DNA of 64,000 nucleotides from Planctomycetota bacterium (GTDB taxonomy: Bacteria > Planctomycetota > Phycisphaerae > WQYP01), in NCBI GenBank assembly GCA_021819825.1, contig JAKAEZ010000009.1:1-64000 (forward strand). The letters run 5' to 3'. Below, piece after piece: positions 27,624-37,489 of this stretch (positions within the stretch are counted from its first letter, which is position 1; each line of letters starts with the position of its first letter). Made by a program: the position numbers and the translations under genes. The notes under the pieces are model-generated. The model did not search any database. It saw only the letters and a list, made by a program, of their open reading frames with translations, and was not told the origin of the DNA.

Positions 27624-28484
27624 TTATTTTTTGGCCTTTGGCAACTTTACAGCACGCCGCGCTTTATCTCCCGACTTGCGATGATTCAATTCCACGGGAA
27701 GTTGGGGCTGCGCAATTTTTTCCCCGCTGACGCGCGGTACCACGCCCATTCGTGTACCCTCGGGACTCATGTGCCGCGCAGGATTCACTCCGGAAAACGT
27801 GGGGATTGGGGACTCCCAGCACCGGCCCTCTTCAGCTTGGACGATGATATCGCAAGCTTCCGCAGGATCATCGGTCAGGCGAAAAAGCTTGAGGTCTTCG
27901 GTGCCGATGGTGTGAAATTTATTGCGCATGGTTTTCTTTAACCAGTCAATTAATCCCTGCCAGTAATCTCTACCGATCAGGACCACCGGGCGCGGATCAA
28001 TTTTGAGCGTTTGGATCAGTGTGAGCGTTTCAAAACATTCATCCATGGTACCGTAACCACCGGGGAAGCAGACCACCGCGTGGGAATATTTGATGAACAT
28101 TGTCTTGCGCACGAAAAAATAGTGATGGTTCAAGGCAATCGTCTGATAGGGATTAGCGCGTTGTTCATGCGGCAAACTGATGTTCAGCCCCACCGACACG
28201 CCACCCGCGTCATGGGCTCCGGAATTAGCGGCCTCCATGATTCCCGGTCCCCCACCGGTAATGACCGCAATCTTTTTTCGCGCCAACATCGCCGCAAGAA
28301 GTCGAGCTTTTTTGTAATAGGGATCTGTGCGTGGTGTTCGGGCGGATCCGAAAATGGTCACTGCCGGGCCGATAGAGGCCAACGCATCAAAGCCTTCCAC
28401 GAACTCGGCCATGATCCGAAAAACCCGCCACATATCCCGTGTTGTCAGATCGTTATGTGCTGAGGATTCATGATCGTAGAGCAC
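27624..28484 (-). CDS. LOG/TIGR00730-family Rossmann protein
   Basis: A 286-aa protein of the lysine decarboxylase-like (LOG) family. It shows VTIFGSARTP, ITGGGPGIMEAAN and the PGGYGTMDE motif that forms the nucleotide-binding and catalytic site. Family members with this motif act as cytokinin-riboside or other nucleoside-5'-monophosphate phosphoribohydrolases. The C-terminal 50 residues, basic and Pro-rich, extend beyond the fold. Substrate not known here. It precedes folC on the same strand. Confidence 0.88.
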   Translation of the reverse strand: MLYDHESSAHNDLTTRDMWRVFRIMAEFVEGFDALASIGPAVTIFGSARTPRTDPYYKKARLLAAMLARKKIAVITGGGPGIMEAANSGAHDAGGVSVGLNISLPHEQRANPYQTIALNHHYFFVRKTMFIKYSHAVVCFPGGYGTMDECFETLTLIQTLKIDPRPVVLIGRDYWQGLIDWLKKTMRNKFHTIGTEDLKLFRLTDDPAEACDIIVQAEEGRCWESPIPTFSGVNPARHMSPEGTRMGVVPRVSGEKIAQPQLPVELNHRKSGDKARRAVKLPKAKK

Positions 28485-28697
28485 CGGCTCCTCCGTTCAA
28501 ATAGTAACAGAGCCTGCTTCCCAAAGCGGTAATGACTGCGTTTTGAAGCACGCTCTGAGGACCCAATGTTATATCGGTTGAAATGCCGACCACCAAGAAA
28601 TTTTAGTGCCCATTTCCGCAGCGTACAGCGTTAAAGCCTATTTATATGGGAAGAAAGGATCGCCGGGTTGCCGCCATGCCCAGAAGCCTTTCACTGT

Positions 28698-30572
28698 TTA
28701 TTTATCATCACTATCGGCATCGCCGGATTCCGCTGGAGTCTCGGCACCCTCCTCTGAGCCTTCAGATTCCGCGGTCGTGCCCGGCGGAATAACGCCGAGG
28801 GTAGCCAGGATCGATCCATCCAGGAATCCTTCCAGTTTTCGTGAACGTACCGGATGTTGTAATTTGCGCAGCGCCTTGGCCTCTACTTGGCGGACACGTT
28901 CCCGTGTCACTTTGAATATCCGCCCGACTTCTTCCAGCGTATAGGTGTAGCCGTCACCAATGCCATAGCGCAGTTTAATAATTTCACGCTCCCGGTAGGT
29001 CAGGGTTTTCAGGACCTGATCAATGCGTTCGCGCAACATTTCCTGCGTGGCGGTTTCCACCGGATTTTCAGCCGCCTCATCTTCAATAAAGTCGCCAAAA
29101 TAAGAATCCTCAGATTCGCCGACGGGCCGATCCAGCGATATCGGGTGGCGGGCGATTTTCAGGACGCGCCGGCATTCGGTCACCGGCATTTTGGCTTCCT
29201 TGGAAATTTCTTCAATGGTGGGTTCCCGGCCCAGGTCCTGAAGCAGCTTTTTGCTGATATTCCGCAACTTGGACATGGTTTCAATCATGTGTACTGGAAT
29301 ACGAATGGTGCGGGCGTGATCCGCGATGGCACGGGTAATAGCCTGCCGAATCCACCACGTGGCGTAGGTGCTGAATTTATAACCGCGTCGATATTCATAT
29401 TTGTCGACGGCCCGCATCAACCCCGTATTACCTTCCTGAATAATATCCAGAAAGGACAAGCCGCGATTACGATATTTCTTGGCGATCGACACCACCAATC
29501 GCAGGTTGCCGCCGGAAAGTTTACGTTTGGCGTCTTCATACTCATTAAATACCAACTGGATACTCTGACAGCGCCGTTGCAGCGCTTCAGCGTCTTCGAG
29601 CACCAGGTCCATGAGTCCCATGTATTCATCGGTCATGGCCTGGCGATCATCTTCAGAAAGCCGAGCGGTTTTGCTGCGCAGTTCCAGGTGCAATTCCGTG
29701 AGCTTGGTGCTGATGGACTGGAGTTTTTTCATCAGGGGAATAACTTTGCTGGTGCGCAGTGAAAGTTCTTCCAGCAGCGTAACGGCCTTGCGGCGGCGAT
29801 TACGCATACGGCGACGGATGTCCTCTTTGATAGATTCCGAAGTGGAAGCGTCCTGGATTTTATCCCATTCATCGCGATTCTGAACCAGAATTTTTCGGAT
29901 GGTGCCAAGATTCTGGGGAATGCGTTTACTGATAGTTCCCTTGGCATCAACTTCAGCGGTGGAAATGCGCATGGTGCGGTCGAACGGCAATTCACCGGAT
30001 TCTACCTGCGCCAGGATGTCTACCGCACTTTGAATGCAGTAATCGCTCTCGAGCACCTTGCGGCGAAACGCCATACGGGTTAACTCGATTTTCTTAGCCA
30101 GACGGATTTCCTCATCCCGTGTCAGCAGTGGAATTTCACCCATCTGCGTAAGGTACATGCGCACGGGGTCGTCAATGCGTTTAGATCCCACCTCCGCAAC
30201 CTCATCTTCATCCTTGATGGCGTTGATTTCCTCCTCCGCCTCGCGCATCAGCGATTCGTCGGGATCATCCGCGGCCGGGGCGGCAATGTGTTTATTTCCC
30301 TCGGCTTCATCAAGCAGTTCCACACCCATTTCATCAAAGCGCTGCATCAGAGCATCGAGACGGTCGGGAGCAATGGCATCATCAGGCAAAAGCTCGTTAA
30401 GCTCTTCGTAGGTTAAGTAACCCTGCGATTTACCTTTTTCTATAAGTAACTGAATATTAGCAGTGGCGTTGGCCAAGGGGACGGTGCTGACCGTCGCGGG
30501 CGGTTGTACCTGCGAATGCGTGGCGTGAGTCACAAAGTTCTCCTGAACGTCCAATGCAGAGGGACGGAGCAT
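28698..30572 (-). CDS. rpoD: Primary RNA polymerase sigma factor, sigma-70 type
   Basis: The housekeeping sigma factor, 624 aa. Region 1.1 (residues 35-90), region 1.2 ([22 protein letters not shown]), a non-conserved insert (about 190-330), region 2 ([18 protein letters not shown], then [21 protein letters not shown]), region 3 ([13 protein letters not shown]) and region 4 ([22 protein letters not shown], the -35-binding helix) are all present. The C-terminus continues 45 residues past the normal end with an acidic Ser/Glu/Gly tail, as seen in some planctomycetes. ATG at 30572 follows AAGAAGG. Confidence 0.97.
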   Translation of the reverse strand: MLRPSALDVQENFVTHATHSQVQPPATVSTVPLANATANIQLLIEKGKSQGYLTYEELNELLPDDAIAPDRLDALMQRFDEMGVELLDEAEGNKHIAAPAADDPDESLMREAEEEINAIKDEDEVAEVGSKRIDDPVRMYLTQMGEIPLLTRDEEIRLAKKIELTRMAFRRKVLESDYCIQSAVDILAQVESGELPFDRTMRISTAEVDAKGTISKRIPQNLGTIRKILVQNRDEWDKIQDASTSESIKEDIRRRMRNRRRKAVTLLEELSLRTSKVIPLMKKLQSISTKLTELHLELRSKTARLSEDDRQAMTDEYMGLMDLVLEDAEALQRRCQSIQLVFNEYEDAKRKLSGGNLRLVVSIAKKYRNRGLSFLDIIQEGNTGLMRAVDKYEYRRGYKFSTYATWWIRQAITRAIADHARTIRIPVHMIETMSKLRNISKKLLQDLGREPTIEEISKEAKMPVTECRRVLKIARHPISLDRPVGESEDSYFGDFIEDEAAENPVETATQEMLRERIDQVLKTLTYREREIIKLRYGIGDGYTYTLEEVGRIFKVTRERVRQVEAKALRKLQHPVRSRKLEGFLDGSILATLGVIPPGTTAESEGSEEGAETPAESGDADSDDK

Positions 30573-30971
30573 AAAAATCGGCCTTCTTCGAATTACAATT
30601 AACTCAAGACGCCGATAACAGTTTCAATTTTTCCATGACACGTCGTTCCATACGTATCATATCCTTCATGGGACCAACAGCCCGTCGCGGGGCATAATAA
30701 CACTCGCAATTAAGGCCTGTGTATTATCTGGTCCGGTTCTCTGAGTTTTCACCTTCCGCGGTCAAAACCCGTCGGAATCTGAGATTCCCTTCATCTGGGG
30801 AAGCCAAATCCGAACTATTCATTTTAGCATCGGTATGCCGGTGATGCCAATGGAATTATACAAATAACCTGATTTACTTCCGGACGAATTGGCTAAATGC
30901 GATGAATGCAAACACCATGCCACAGGTTCATGCGAGGCCCCGGCCATCAAGCGGGGCGGAATTCACATTTT
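30573..30971. other. Intergenic region upstream of rpoD
   Basis: About 400 bp between the AhbA/AhbB-like gene and rpoD, both minus strand. It must include the rpoD promoter and the end of the upstream transcript. I see no convincing RNA gene, terminator or repeat. Confidence 0.4.
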
Positions 30972-32117
30972 TTAAATCCGCATCGCATTGGGGTCTATGC
31001 CCTGTTCCTGGCACCAGTCCAGATACGCCTGTGGCACAATTTCGCTGGGCTTTATTTCGCTGCGACCTCCCCAGAAAACATTGGTGTATGAAACCGGAAT
31101 TCCAACCGAAGCCAAATGCGCATCCATCGCGGCCTTATGCGCCAGGAGCAGATTTTTATCTTTGCCGTGGGCCACGCCCATGATATTAACATTTCCAAAT
31201 TCTATGCCGCCTTCGCGCCAATAGGCATGCGTCATAATGTGGAACCGCCCCACCTCCCGGCCGGCATCAATTTCCCTGCCATGTGGAACCGCCCAGTGGA
31301 ATAACGCGTTGTATTGCGTGACTTTTTCTCCGGTGGTTAAAGGCTTGACATGTTCCAGAAAAGTTGAAAAGCGGCCAATGACGCCCAGCGCATGCAACTG
31401 CTCGGCAACAGTATAAAATTCGTCCAAGCTTACACCCGCCTGAGCGGCACGCGCTTCCCAGATATTCTCAACTAACTCCTCCGGGGAGAACTCACGTTTT
31501 AGTGCGGTGAGCACCTGCCATTGCAGATTGGAAAGCTCCACGGTTTTGGTTTCCAGCACTTCGGCGAGAACCTCCGATTTACTGCCTGGCTGCATCCCGC
31601 GGCGCCGGACGTGCCCAACGCCCAGCGCAAATAATCTTTTGGCCGGCATAATTTTAAACGCCCCGGCACCAATCGCTGTCATTAAAAAATTACAATGTTT
31701 TTCCAGCGAAAAGCCCTGTGGCACTTTCAGCGTAGTCCACAGACGATATTTGGAACCGGTGGTCTCTCCGTCGGTGGAACGAATCACCACATGCCCGGAA
31801 AAAGGATCTTTTTCAAAGAGATAATCAAAGCCGGAACTTAAATTGGCCGCAGGTATTTCCCATGCCACCAAGGCCCCGGCCGCCAAATTTGTAGCCAGGA
31901 GTGTCTGGCGTACCCGGCGGATCACGCCGGCGCGTAATAGAGCCGCGATACGTTCAATGACCTGTTGAACAGGAATTCCAGAAAGCCTTGCGATTTCATC
32001 CAGTGGATTGCGGTGAAAACCCTGAATGCGATCTTCCGACACTGAGAGTATCGCCGCATTGACGGGGTCGCCAAGTTCCAGTGGACACGATTCATGTTGC
32101 AGTTGCGTTGTTGTCAT
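30972..32117 (-). CDS. Fused AhbA-AhbB-like siroheme decarboxylase
   Basis: A 381-aa protein made of two AsnC/Lrp-like halves. Half one (20-185): winged-helix IARLSGIPVQQVIERIAALLRAGVIRR and ligand-like YRLWTTLKVP. Half two (195-370): EELVENIWEARAAQAGVSLDEFYTVAEQLHALGVIGRF and HIMTHAYWRE, the last matching the conserved HCYWR-type motif. In the archaeal and sulphate-reducer alternative haem pathway, separate AhbA and AhbB form siroheme decarboxylase (also NirDLGH in haem d1 synthesis). Here both are one chain. It may alternatively be a haem-responsive regulator. The flavin reductase gene upstream is 74 bp away on the same strand. No other ahb or nir gene is in the window. Confidence 0.72.
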   Translation of the reverse strand: MTTTQLQHESCPLELGDPVNAAILSVSEDRIQGFHRNPLDEIARLSGIPVQQVIERIAALLRAGVIRRVRQTLLATNLAAGALVAWEIPAANLSSGFDYLFEKDPFSGHVVIRSTDGETTGSKYRLWTTLKVPQGFSLEKHCNFLMTAIGAGAFKIMPAKRLFALGVGHVRRRGMQPGSKSEVLAEVLETKTVELSNLQWQVLTALKREFSPEELVENIWEARAAQAGVSLDEFYTVAEQLHALGVIGRFSTFLEHVKPLTTGEKVTQYNALFHWAVPHGREIDAGREVGRFHIMTHAYWREGGIEFGNVNIMGVAHGKDKNLLLAHKAAMDAHLASVGIPVSYTNVFWGGRSEIKPSEIVPQAYLDWCQEQGIDPNAMRI

Positions 32118-32191
32118 AAAAGGTATTTTAGGAGTTTTAAGTCCACAATCAAGCCATCCGGTTCACACACTTAAACCCACAGGTGGTTCAA

Positions 32192-32713
32192 CTAATACTT
32201 CGATCCGTCATGCCGCGTATGAATCATGGGCTTGGCCGCGGAATCAGCGGTCAGATCACCATCCTGGGCTATGCCGATAAATAACTCATGATCCGCGTGA
32301 TAATTCACACGAGCGCAAAAGCGGCAATGTACAAATGCACAAGCTTCAGCCAGAACGATGCCACCGTCCGGCAATTTGTGGTGCATCACATCGGCCAAGG
32401 CGGCATCACCGGTTAAGGCCTGGCGGGCATATTTGCGTAACAATCCTTTATCCCCCGCGGAACATATATTGAGGGTAAAAAAGCCCGACTTTTCAATTCT
32501 TGCACCCATTTCCCGGTCTTTGTGAATCGCCACGCCGATGCACAGCGGTTCAAAGCTCAACTGCTGGACAAATGACACCAGCATGGCCGATAACTGCGGC
32601 CCTTCACCTGTGACAAGAATAAATAGCCCGCTGGGGATCTTACCCACAGCCCTCAAAAGCGGAAGAACTGGTTCAACCGTACTGTCAATAATCACAGATA
32701 ACTCCGAAATCAC
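32192..32713 (-). CDS. Flavin reductase-like, FMN-binding split-barrel protein
   Basis: A 173-aa protein with the flavin-reductase-like fold: GKIPSGLFILVTGEGPQLSAMLVSFVQQLSFEPLCIGVAI (FMN site), KSGFFTLNICSA and a C-terminal AFVHCRFCARVNYHADHELFIGIAQDGDL. It begins with GTG (32713) after CAGG. Members reduce flavin with NAD(P)H or act as flavoenzymes in haem and rubredoxin chemistry. It lies directly before the AhbA/AhbB-like gene, so a role in tetrapyrrole redox chemistry is a guess from context. Confidence 0.8.
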   Translation of the reverse strand: MISELSVIIDSTVEPVLPLLRAVGKIPSGLFILVTGEGPQLSAMLVSFVQQLSFEPLCIGVAIHKDREMGARIEKSGFFTLNICSAGDKGLLRKYARQALTGDAALADVMHHKLPDGGIVLAEACAFVHCRFCARVNYHADHELFIGIAQDGDLTADSAAKPMIHTRHDGSKY

Positions 32714-32773
32714 AAATCTGCCTGATTATAGTACGTTCCGTCCGGGGTGTCGCGTGTTGCGGGGGTTGGGTTT

Positions 32774-33586
32774 TCAGGAAATCTTCTCCAGCGCAACAAG
32801 CATTCGAAACGCCAGCCAGGGTGCCAGCGGAGAGAGAATATTTTCCAATGCGCGCACTGCGGCTACTGCCCTCATCGGCAGGAGTACGGGTTTGGTAAAG
32901 CCGCCGGATAATGGATAGGCAATCATACTGTGAACTTTGCGTTCACGGACGACCAAATTGGGAAATCGGCGGCTAAATTTCGCAGCATAGCGAAAAAACA
33001 ACAGGGTCGGAATTGCCTGATTAGCATCGAAAGCGCCGCTACCGACAAATGCCGCCGGATCAGCCCCAGACACATCCCCCGGCTCCCGGAAAATCCTGGC
33101 CCGCATATTGACTGGCTCGGGGTGCGAAAGCCCATAGAGTACATGGGAAAGGGGAGAAATAAATGGTTCAACCATCACCAGTCGACCACCGGGACTTAAA
33201 ATGCGCTGTGCTTCGGAAAGAAAAGTGAGGGGATAGGCAATATGGTGCAACACATCCTGCATGACCAGATTATCGACGCTGCCATCCGCAAATGGCAGAT
33301 GCAACGCATCGGCAGCCAGATCAATACGGCGAGTCGGCACCAGATCCGTGACGATCATTTCCGGGTAGAACGCTTTGAAATGCCCAGCCCCGCCGCCAAT
33401 TTCCACCACCACGCCGTGGGGCTTTCCGCTGTCCGTTGACCGCCGTACAAACTGTTCCGCCATGGACTGGAAATACCCGTGATACACCATCCGCAGCAAT
33501 GGGCGATTCTGCCACGCTATCGATCGGGCATCCAGCACCCCCTCTTCGGACCTGGCGGCTGGATTACCTGACGATTCATGCGGCAT
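32774..33586 (-). CDS. Class I SAM-dependent methyltransferase
   Basis: A 270-aa protein with a Methyltransf_11-type Rossmann fold: motif I VVEIGGGAGHFKAF, acidic loop VTDLVP, LHLPFADGSVDNLVMQDVLHHI (motifs II-III) and SPGGRLVMVEP. The C-terminal third (LFFRYAAKFSRRFPNLVV ... LPMRAVAAVRALENILSP) is hydrophobic and may sit on the membrane, as in small-molecule or lipid methyltransferases. Substrate unknown. ATG at 33586 follows AAAGGG. Confidence 0.87.
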   Translation of the reverse strand: MPHESSGNPAARSEEGVLDARSIAWQNRPLLRMVYHGYFQSMAEQFVRRSTDSGKPHGVVVEIGGGAGHFKAFYPEMIVTDLVPTRRIDLAADALHLPFADGSVDNLVMQDVLHHIAYPLTFLSEAQRILSPGGRLVMVEPFISPLSHVLYGLSHPEPVNMRARIFREPGDVSGADPAAFVGSGAFDANQAIPTLLFFRYAAKFSRRFPNLVVRERKVHSMIAYPLSGGFTKPVLLPMRAVAAVRALENILSPLAPWLAFRMLVALEKIS

Positions 33587-33676
33587 AAACGCCCTTTAAG
33601 TGTTCACGTGGCGTCGGCAGACCGTCCGGATAATCACCGGTCCGAGGTACGCCATAAACGTGGCGCGAATCAGAAA

Positions 33677-34729
33677 TCAGAATCCGACTTTCACATCAAA
33701 TCCTTCGGCCTTTATTTGCTTTACCAAGCCATGGAGGCTGTCGACCGTGCCTTTAATGCGGCGGGTGAGTTGCAGCAGCGAATTGTACAAGCGCGGGTCT
33801 TTCACCAGTCGCCCGGCCGTGCCGTGCCCCTGGGCAATCGATTCGGTGATAGAGTTCACATTTTCCAGAACGTCTGTGAGCTTAACACTTAACACAATAA
33901 TTTTCTGGCGGGCAGTTTTGGCAACGCTATCAATATCCGTCGCGGCGGTGCCGGCCTTGGTAATAACACCGTTAAAGCGGCCTACCGTTGAGGACAATTG
34001 CTTAAGTACGCCCTTTAATTCACTGGAAGAGACGGCTACATTCGCCAGAATCTCCCGTACCTGTCCGCGCAGTTTTCCGTTACCGACTAAGGAATTGATT
34101 GAATTAACTGTGACGTTCAATCGCTGAATTAAAGCACTGATATTATTCATATCTGAAGTACTGGCTTGCAAACCATCGGCCTGCGCTTGGGTTAGTGCGA
34201 CAGGTTTAAGCAGGGCGTGAAGATCGTCAGCCACGCGATCCAATTTACTGCTAAGCAGACCAAACTGAGATTTTAACGAAGAAAAATCCCTGACCACCGA
34301 CTTAGGAATCAGGCTGGAAGATGCAACATTGGCTCTTATTTGCGCACTGCCATCCATCGGGAGCATTTTAGCAGCAGCTTTTCCCGGCAGATATAGCGAC
34401 ACATACGCAGCCCCGATGGTTTTAGATCCAATTTGCGCCACGGTATTGGCGGGCAAGTGAACCGAACGATAAATTCCGATGATAATGGTTGCCGACTGCA
34501 TATCAGGTGTTAGTGCCACACTCTGCACGGTTCCCACCGTAACACCGTTAAATGTAACAACATCACCATATGTCAGGCTATCGGCCGTGGGTGCCAACAA
34601 CGTAATATCATAAGGAGCATTGGGACCAAACCCCGGAACACGACCTAGTAAAAAGGCTCCCCAGGTAATCAGGACCAGCGCCCCGATAATGGTCAATCCG
34701 ACAACCGTATTTCGCAATTTTTCATTCAT
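33677..34729 (-). CDS. MCE/MlaD-domain lipid-transport protein
   Basis: A 350-aa protein with one N-terminal membrane helix (about 8-29), an MlaD/MCE domain (residues 35-115; GDVVTFNGVTVGTVQSVAL and QIGSKTIGAAYVSLYLPG), then a long helical, coiled-coil-like tail. MCE proteins form rings that move phospholipids between membranes, so an outer membrane or equivalent is implied. The partner permease and ATPase (MlaE/MlaF) are not adjacent. Upstream on the same strand are envelope-stress-like genes. Confidence 0.87.
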   Translation of the reverse strand: MNEKLRNTVVGLTIIGALVLITWGAFLLGRVPGFGPNAPYDITLLAPTADSLTYGDVVTFNGVTVGTVQSVALTPDMQSATIIIGIYRSVHLPANTVAQIGSKTIGAAYVSLYLPGKAAAKMLPMDGSAQIRANVASSSLIPKSVVRDFSSLKSQFGLLSSKLDRVADDLHALLKPVALTQAQADGLQASTSDMNNISALIQRLNVTVNSINSLVGNGKLRGQVREILANVAVSSSELKGVLKQLSSTVGRFNGVITKAGTAATDIDSVAKTARQKIIVLSVKLTDVLENVNSITESIAQGHGTAGRLVKDPRLYNSLLQLTRRIKGTVDSLHGLVKQIKAEGFDVKVGF

Positions 34730-34827
34730 GCCTGAAATTTATCCTGACGCACACAACGAGAAGATTTTATACGGTTCTGGCCCGTATGTCTCGCTACTTG
34801 TGCCAATGTTCTGATTTTAATCCCAAG

Positions 34828-35337
34828 TTAATGGGGCGGTGGAGCCTTGTGATCGCTTTGCGTGCCACGGCTCTTCCGCGCATCGCGCACACGATCCAAC
34901 AGGCTGCTCCAGGGAATTGCCTGTGCTACATCCATTATGATATTTCGGACTATCGGCTCTGCAACATCTCTAAGTCCACGATGGTGCGGCTGGTGTGTCT
35001 CGACTTTTGGATTTGATGGCGACTCGGCATGATTCGCCGACGCCACTGAATCCGAGGGACCCGACGCCGACGTTGTTTTGGATGGATGATTTCCACCATT
35101 AAGCAGCCGCGTCCAGATAAGCCGCATTAACCCCGTGCGCGGCGCTTTGGCACTGGCGGCAAGAGTACCGATAGTGGCGGCAATGCCTATTGCCGGGCCG
35201 ATGTGCCGCCGCAGCACGTTAACCGGGGAATATTGCGTTTTTATATACTCCCCCAAATGTGTCGCGTTATCATCCATTTCCTGCAGCACCGCATCACGAC
35301 GGCGCTCCAGGTCCGCCAATTGGGATTCAATACTCAT
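34828..35337 (-). CDS. Helical membrane protein, third gene of a YqjD/YqjE-like set
   Basis: A 169-aa protein: N-terminal helix (ADLERRRDAVLQEMDDNATHLGEYIK), a hydrophobic segment (IGPAIGIAATIGTLAASA), a Ser/Thr/Pro-rich linker, then a second helix (DVAEPIVRNIIMDVAQAI). It resembles DUF3618-type or YqjK-type accessory proteins in layout only. Its ATG overlaps the stop of the upstream gene (ATGA), so the two are coupled. Confidence 0.6.
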   Translation of the reverse strand: MSIESQLADLERRRDAVLQEMDDNATHLGEYIKTQYSPVNVLRRHIGPAIGIAATIGTLAASAKAPRTGLMRLIWTRLLNGGNHPSKTTSASGPSDSVASANHAESPSNPKVETHQPHHRGLRDVAEPIVRNIIMDVAQAIPWSSLLDRVRDARKSRGTQSDHKAPPPH

Positions 35338-35750
35338 TGCCGGTACCCCCCATTTTTATTTACCGCATCTGAATTATCTGCAGTGCCGGAAACCTTGGAT
35401 GCCAAGGGACGGGTGGCCATAAAAACCAGTATTCCGGCGAGCAATAAATGAACAGCCGCAAAAATCACAAATACCCAGATGACTGGGATCAGCCGCTGGA
35501 AGGCCTGAAAAATCGCGATTTCAAAAAAAACAAGCCCGGTCAGAGCCAGAACAATTCCCCCCAGCGCCAGGCATAAACGAACGACCGCATCGCGCATTGC
35601 CGAGGCAAGCCGCAACGTAATGATCTGCACCTCCAGTTCTATTACGTCCAGCAATGCCCGGAGGATGCGCCGGCTGTAATATCTCCCCGCCCCCGGAGTT
35701 GGAGGCTGTACCGACTCCGTTGTGCGATCTTCAGCGGTATCCACAGCCAT
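35334..35750 (-). CDS. YqjE/holin-III-superfamily membrane protein
   Basis: A 138-aa protein with two membrane helices (about residues 58-85 and 90-118) after a conserved amphipathic region (LLDVIELEVQIITLRLASAMRDA), the pattern of the phage-holin III superfamily protein YqjE. Internal ATG 35750 (MAVDTAED) is preferred to the frame start at 35780. It lies between a DUF883-like gene (upstream) and the helical protein above, matching the E. coli yqjD-yqjE-yqjK order. Confidence 0.72.
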   Translation of the reverse strand: MAVDTAEDRTTESVQPPTPGAGRYYSRRILRALLDVIELEVQIITLRLASAMRDAVVRLCLALGGIVLALTGLVFFEIAIFQAFQRLIPVIWVFVIFAAVHLLLAGILVFMATRPLASKVSGTADNSDAVNKNGGYRQ

Positions 35751-35832
35751 GTGCGCAACTCCGTTACGATAATCTGACACGACTAATCGTCGGTTGGCAG
35801 TATACCGTAAAAATCATAAGGCAGTCAGCGAA

Positions 35833-36162
35833 TTAATCTCTCCGGCTCAACAACAAGCCCAGAAGCAATCCAGCCCCTGCCGCAATCGCCACAGCTTTTA
35901 CAGGATTACGCCGAACCAGGGTAATCATCGCTGCCTGGGAATCCGACGCCTGTTCCTTGAGCAAATCAGCCTTATCATGCACCCAGTCCGAGGCATGAGA
36001 TTTTAAATCACCGACGTGATCCTTGGCTGTCTTCCCAACTTCGCCGGCCAAATCAGCCACGGCGGATTTGGCCGCAGTGTATTTCCGGCGCAGTTCATCA
36101 ACATGAGTTGCCGAGGTGCCGGCACCATCGCTGTTATGGATTGTGGTAAGTGTATCAGACAT
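35833..36162 (-). CDS. DUF883/YqjD-ElaB-like membrane-anchored protein
   Basis: A 109-aa protein: helical, Lys/Ala/Asp-rich body (HVDELRRKYTAAKSAVADLAGEVGKTAKDHVGDL) and a C-terminal anchor RRNPVKAVAIAAGAGLLLGLLLSRRD, the hallmark of YqjD/ElaB, which bind stationary-phase ribosomes at the inner membrane in E. coli. ATG at 36162. First gene of the set. Confidence 0.82.
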   Translation of the reverse strand: MSDTLTTIHNSDGAGTSATHVDELRRKYTAAKSAVADLAGEVGKTAKDHVGDLKSHASDWVHDKADLLKEQASDSQAAMITLVRRNPVKAVAIAAGAGLLLGLLLSRRD

Positions 36163-36424
36163 GATAAACCTCCTGTAAAAAGAAGACTTTAAATAAAGCT
36201 GGCGGTCTACGCGACCGTCACCTACTCATCCATCTTCAGCCCACAAGTCATTATTAGCCTCCAAATTCCGCAAATCAAGCACGAAACACAAGAATTTGTT
36301 TCGGCAATAATTGGATAAATTAAGCAGTAAATCCAGTTTAGCGCTGCCGCGGAGAACACCATGGCCGCATGTAAGGACGCGGGTGATCCTTCACAATAGC
36401 GGCAAACGAAGGAATGCAGCGGTT
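36163..36424. other. Intergenic region, nothing recognised
   Basis: About 260 bp between cydB and the DUF883 gene. It should hold the promoter of the YqjD-like set. No RNA, repeat or terminator recognised. Confidence 0.35.
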
Positions 36425-37441
36425 TCAGTAGCTGTGGGCGTCCAATCTTGTTTTATGTCGGAATATCCAGTAGACGTACGTGGTATAGCTAATGACGATT
36501 GGCATGCCGATAATCGCAATAATCAACATAATACCCAGCGTGTATTGTGAAGATGAAGCTGAGTAGATCGTCAGGCTGTAAGCGGGGTTATTGGTGGCGT
36601 AGAGCAAATTAGGAAATAGTCCAATTGAAAGCGTTGCCAGCAGCAAAGCGATGGCGGCGGAACTGGAAATAAATGCCAGAAAGTCCTTCTTCATGGATAT
36701 TTCACGGGGAACATTGGCAATTGCCAACATCATCAACACCGGAACAACAAAAAGTGCCGGATGTAAACGGAATGGATCGGTTAACCGCGGGTAATAAATA
36801 AGCGTCACCATCGTGGTGCAGACCGCACAGATAATAAAGAAAATGATTGAATTATTGACCCATTGGCGAACGCGATCATGCAGTGCATTTTCTGTCTTCA
36901 TAACCAGATAAATCGAGCCATGCATCATAAATAGAGCTACGGTCGTCACCGCCACCATTAAAGCGTAGGGATTCAGCAAGGTCAGAATATTTCCAGTAAA
37001 TGTCCCGGAGGCATTCAGCGGCACGCCGCGGGCAATATTCCCGACAAAAGCCCCCAACAATAATGCCGCCAGCAGACTGCCGATAAAAAAACACACGTCC
37101 CAAAGTTTCCGCCACCAGAGCATGGGTTCCTTGCTTCGAAACTCTATGGAGACCGCCCGGAATATCAGAGCCATGAGCAGCAGCATAAACACCAGATAGA
37201 ACCCGGAAAATACGGTGGCATACATATCTTTAAACGCAGCAAACATAGCCCCCCCTCCGGTTACCAGCCACACCTCATTGCCATCCCATACCGGGCCGAT
37301 GCTGTTAAGTAAAATACGGCGATCATGATCATCCTTCACCAAAAGGTGCAGCATTCCGACGCCGAAATCAAATCCATCTAAAATTGCGTACCCGGCAAAC
37401 AGCACGCCCAGAAGAACAAACCATGTGATCTCAAGAGTCAT
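36425..37441 (-). CDS. cydB: Cytochrome bd oxidase subunit II
   Basis: A 338-aa membrane protein with about 8-9 helices, beginning with WFVLLGVLFAGYAILDGFDFGVGMLHLLVKDD and followed by NSIGPVWDGNEVWLVTGGGAMFAAF, both hallmarks of CydB. With CydA it forms the quinol oxidase that reduces O2 with high affinity without pumping protons. The gene follows cydA by 48 bp. No cydX-like frame recognised after it. Confidence 0.96.
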   Translation of the reverse strand: MTLEITWFVLLGVLFAGYAILDGFDFGVGMLHLLVKDDHDRRILLNSIGPVWDGNEVWLVTGGGAMFAAFKDMYATVFSGFYLVFMLLLMALIFRAVSIEFRSKEPMLWWRKLWDVCFFIGSLLAALLLGAFVGNIARGVPLNASGTFTGNILTLLNPYALMVAVTTVALFMMHGSIYLVMKTENALHDRVRQWVNNSIIFFIICAVCTTMVTLIYYPRLTDPFRLHPALFVVPVLMMLAIANVPREISMKKDFLAFISSSAAIALLLATLSIGLFPNLLYATNNPAYSLTIYSASSSQYTLGIMLIIAIIGMPIVISYTTYVYWIFRHKTRLDAHSY

Positions 37442-37489
37442 AACCTATCCTATCGGAAACCACGCCAACTTAAACACTTCAGGGTTTGT

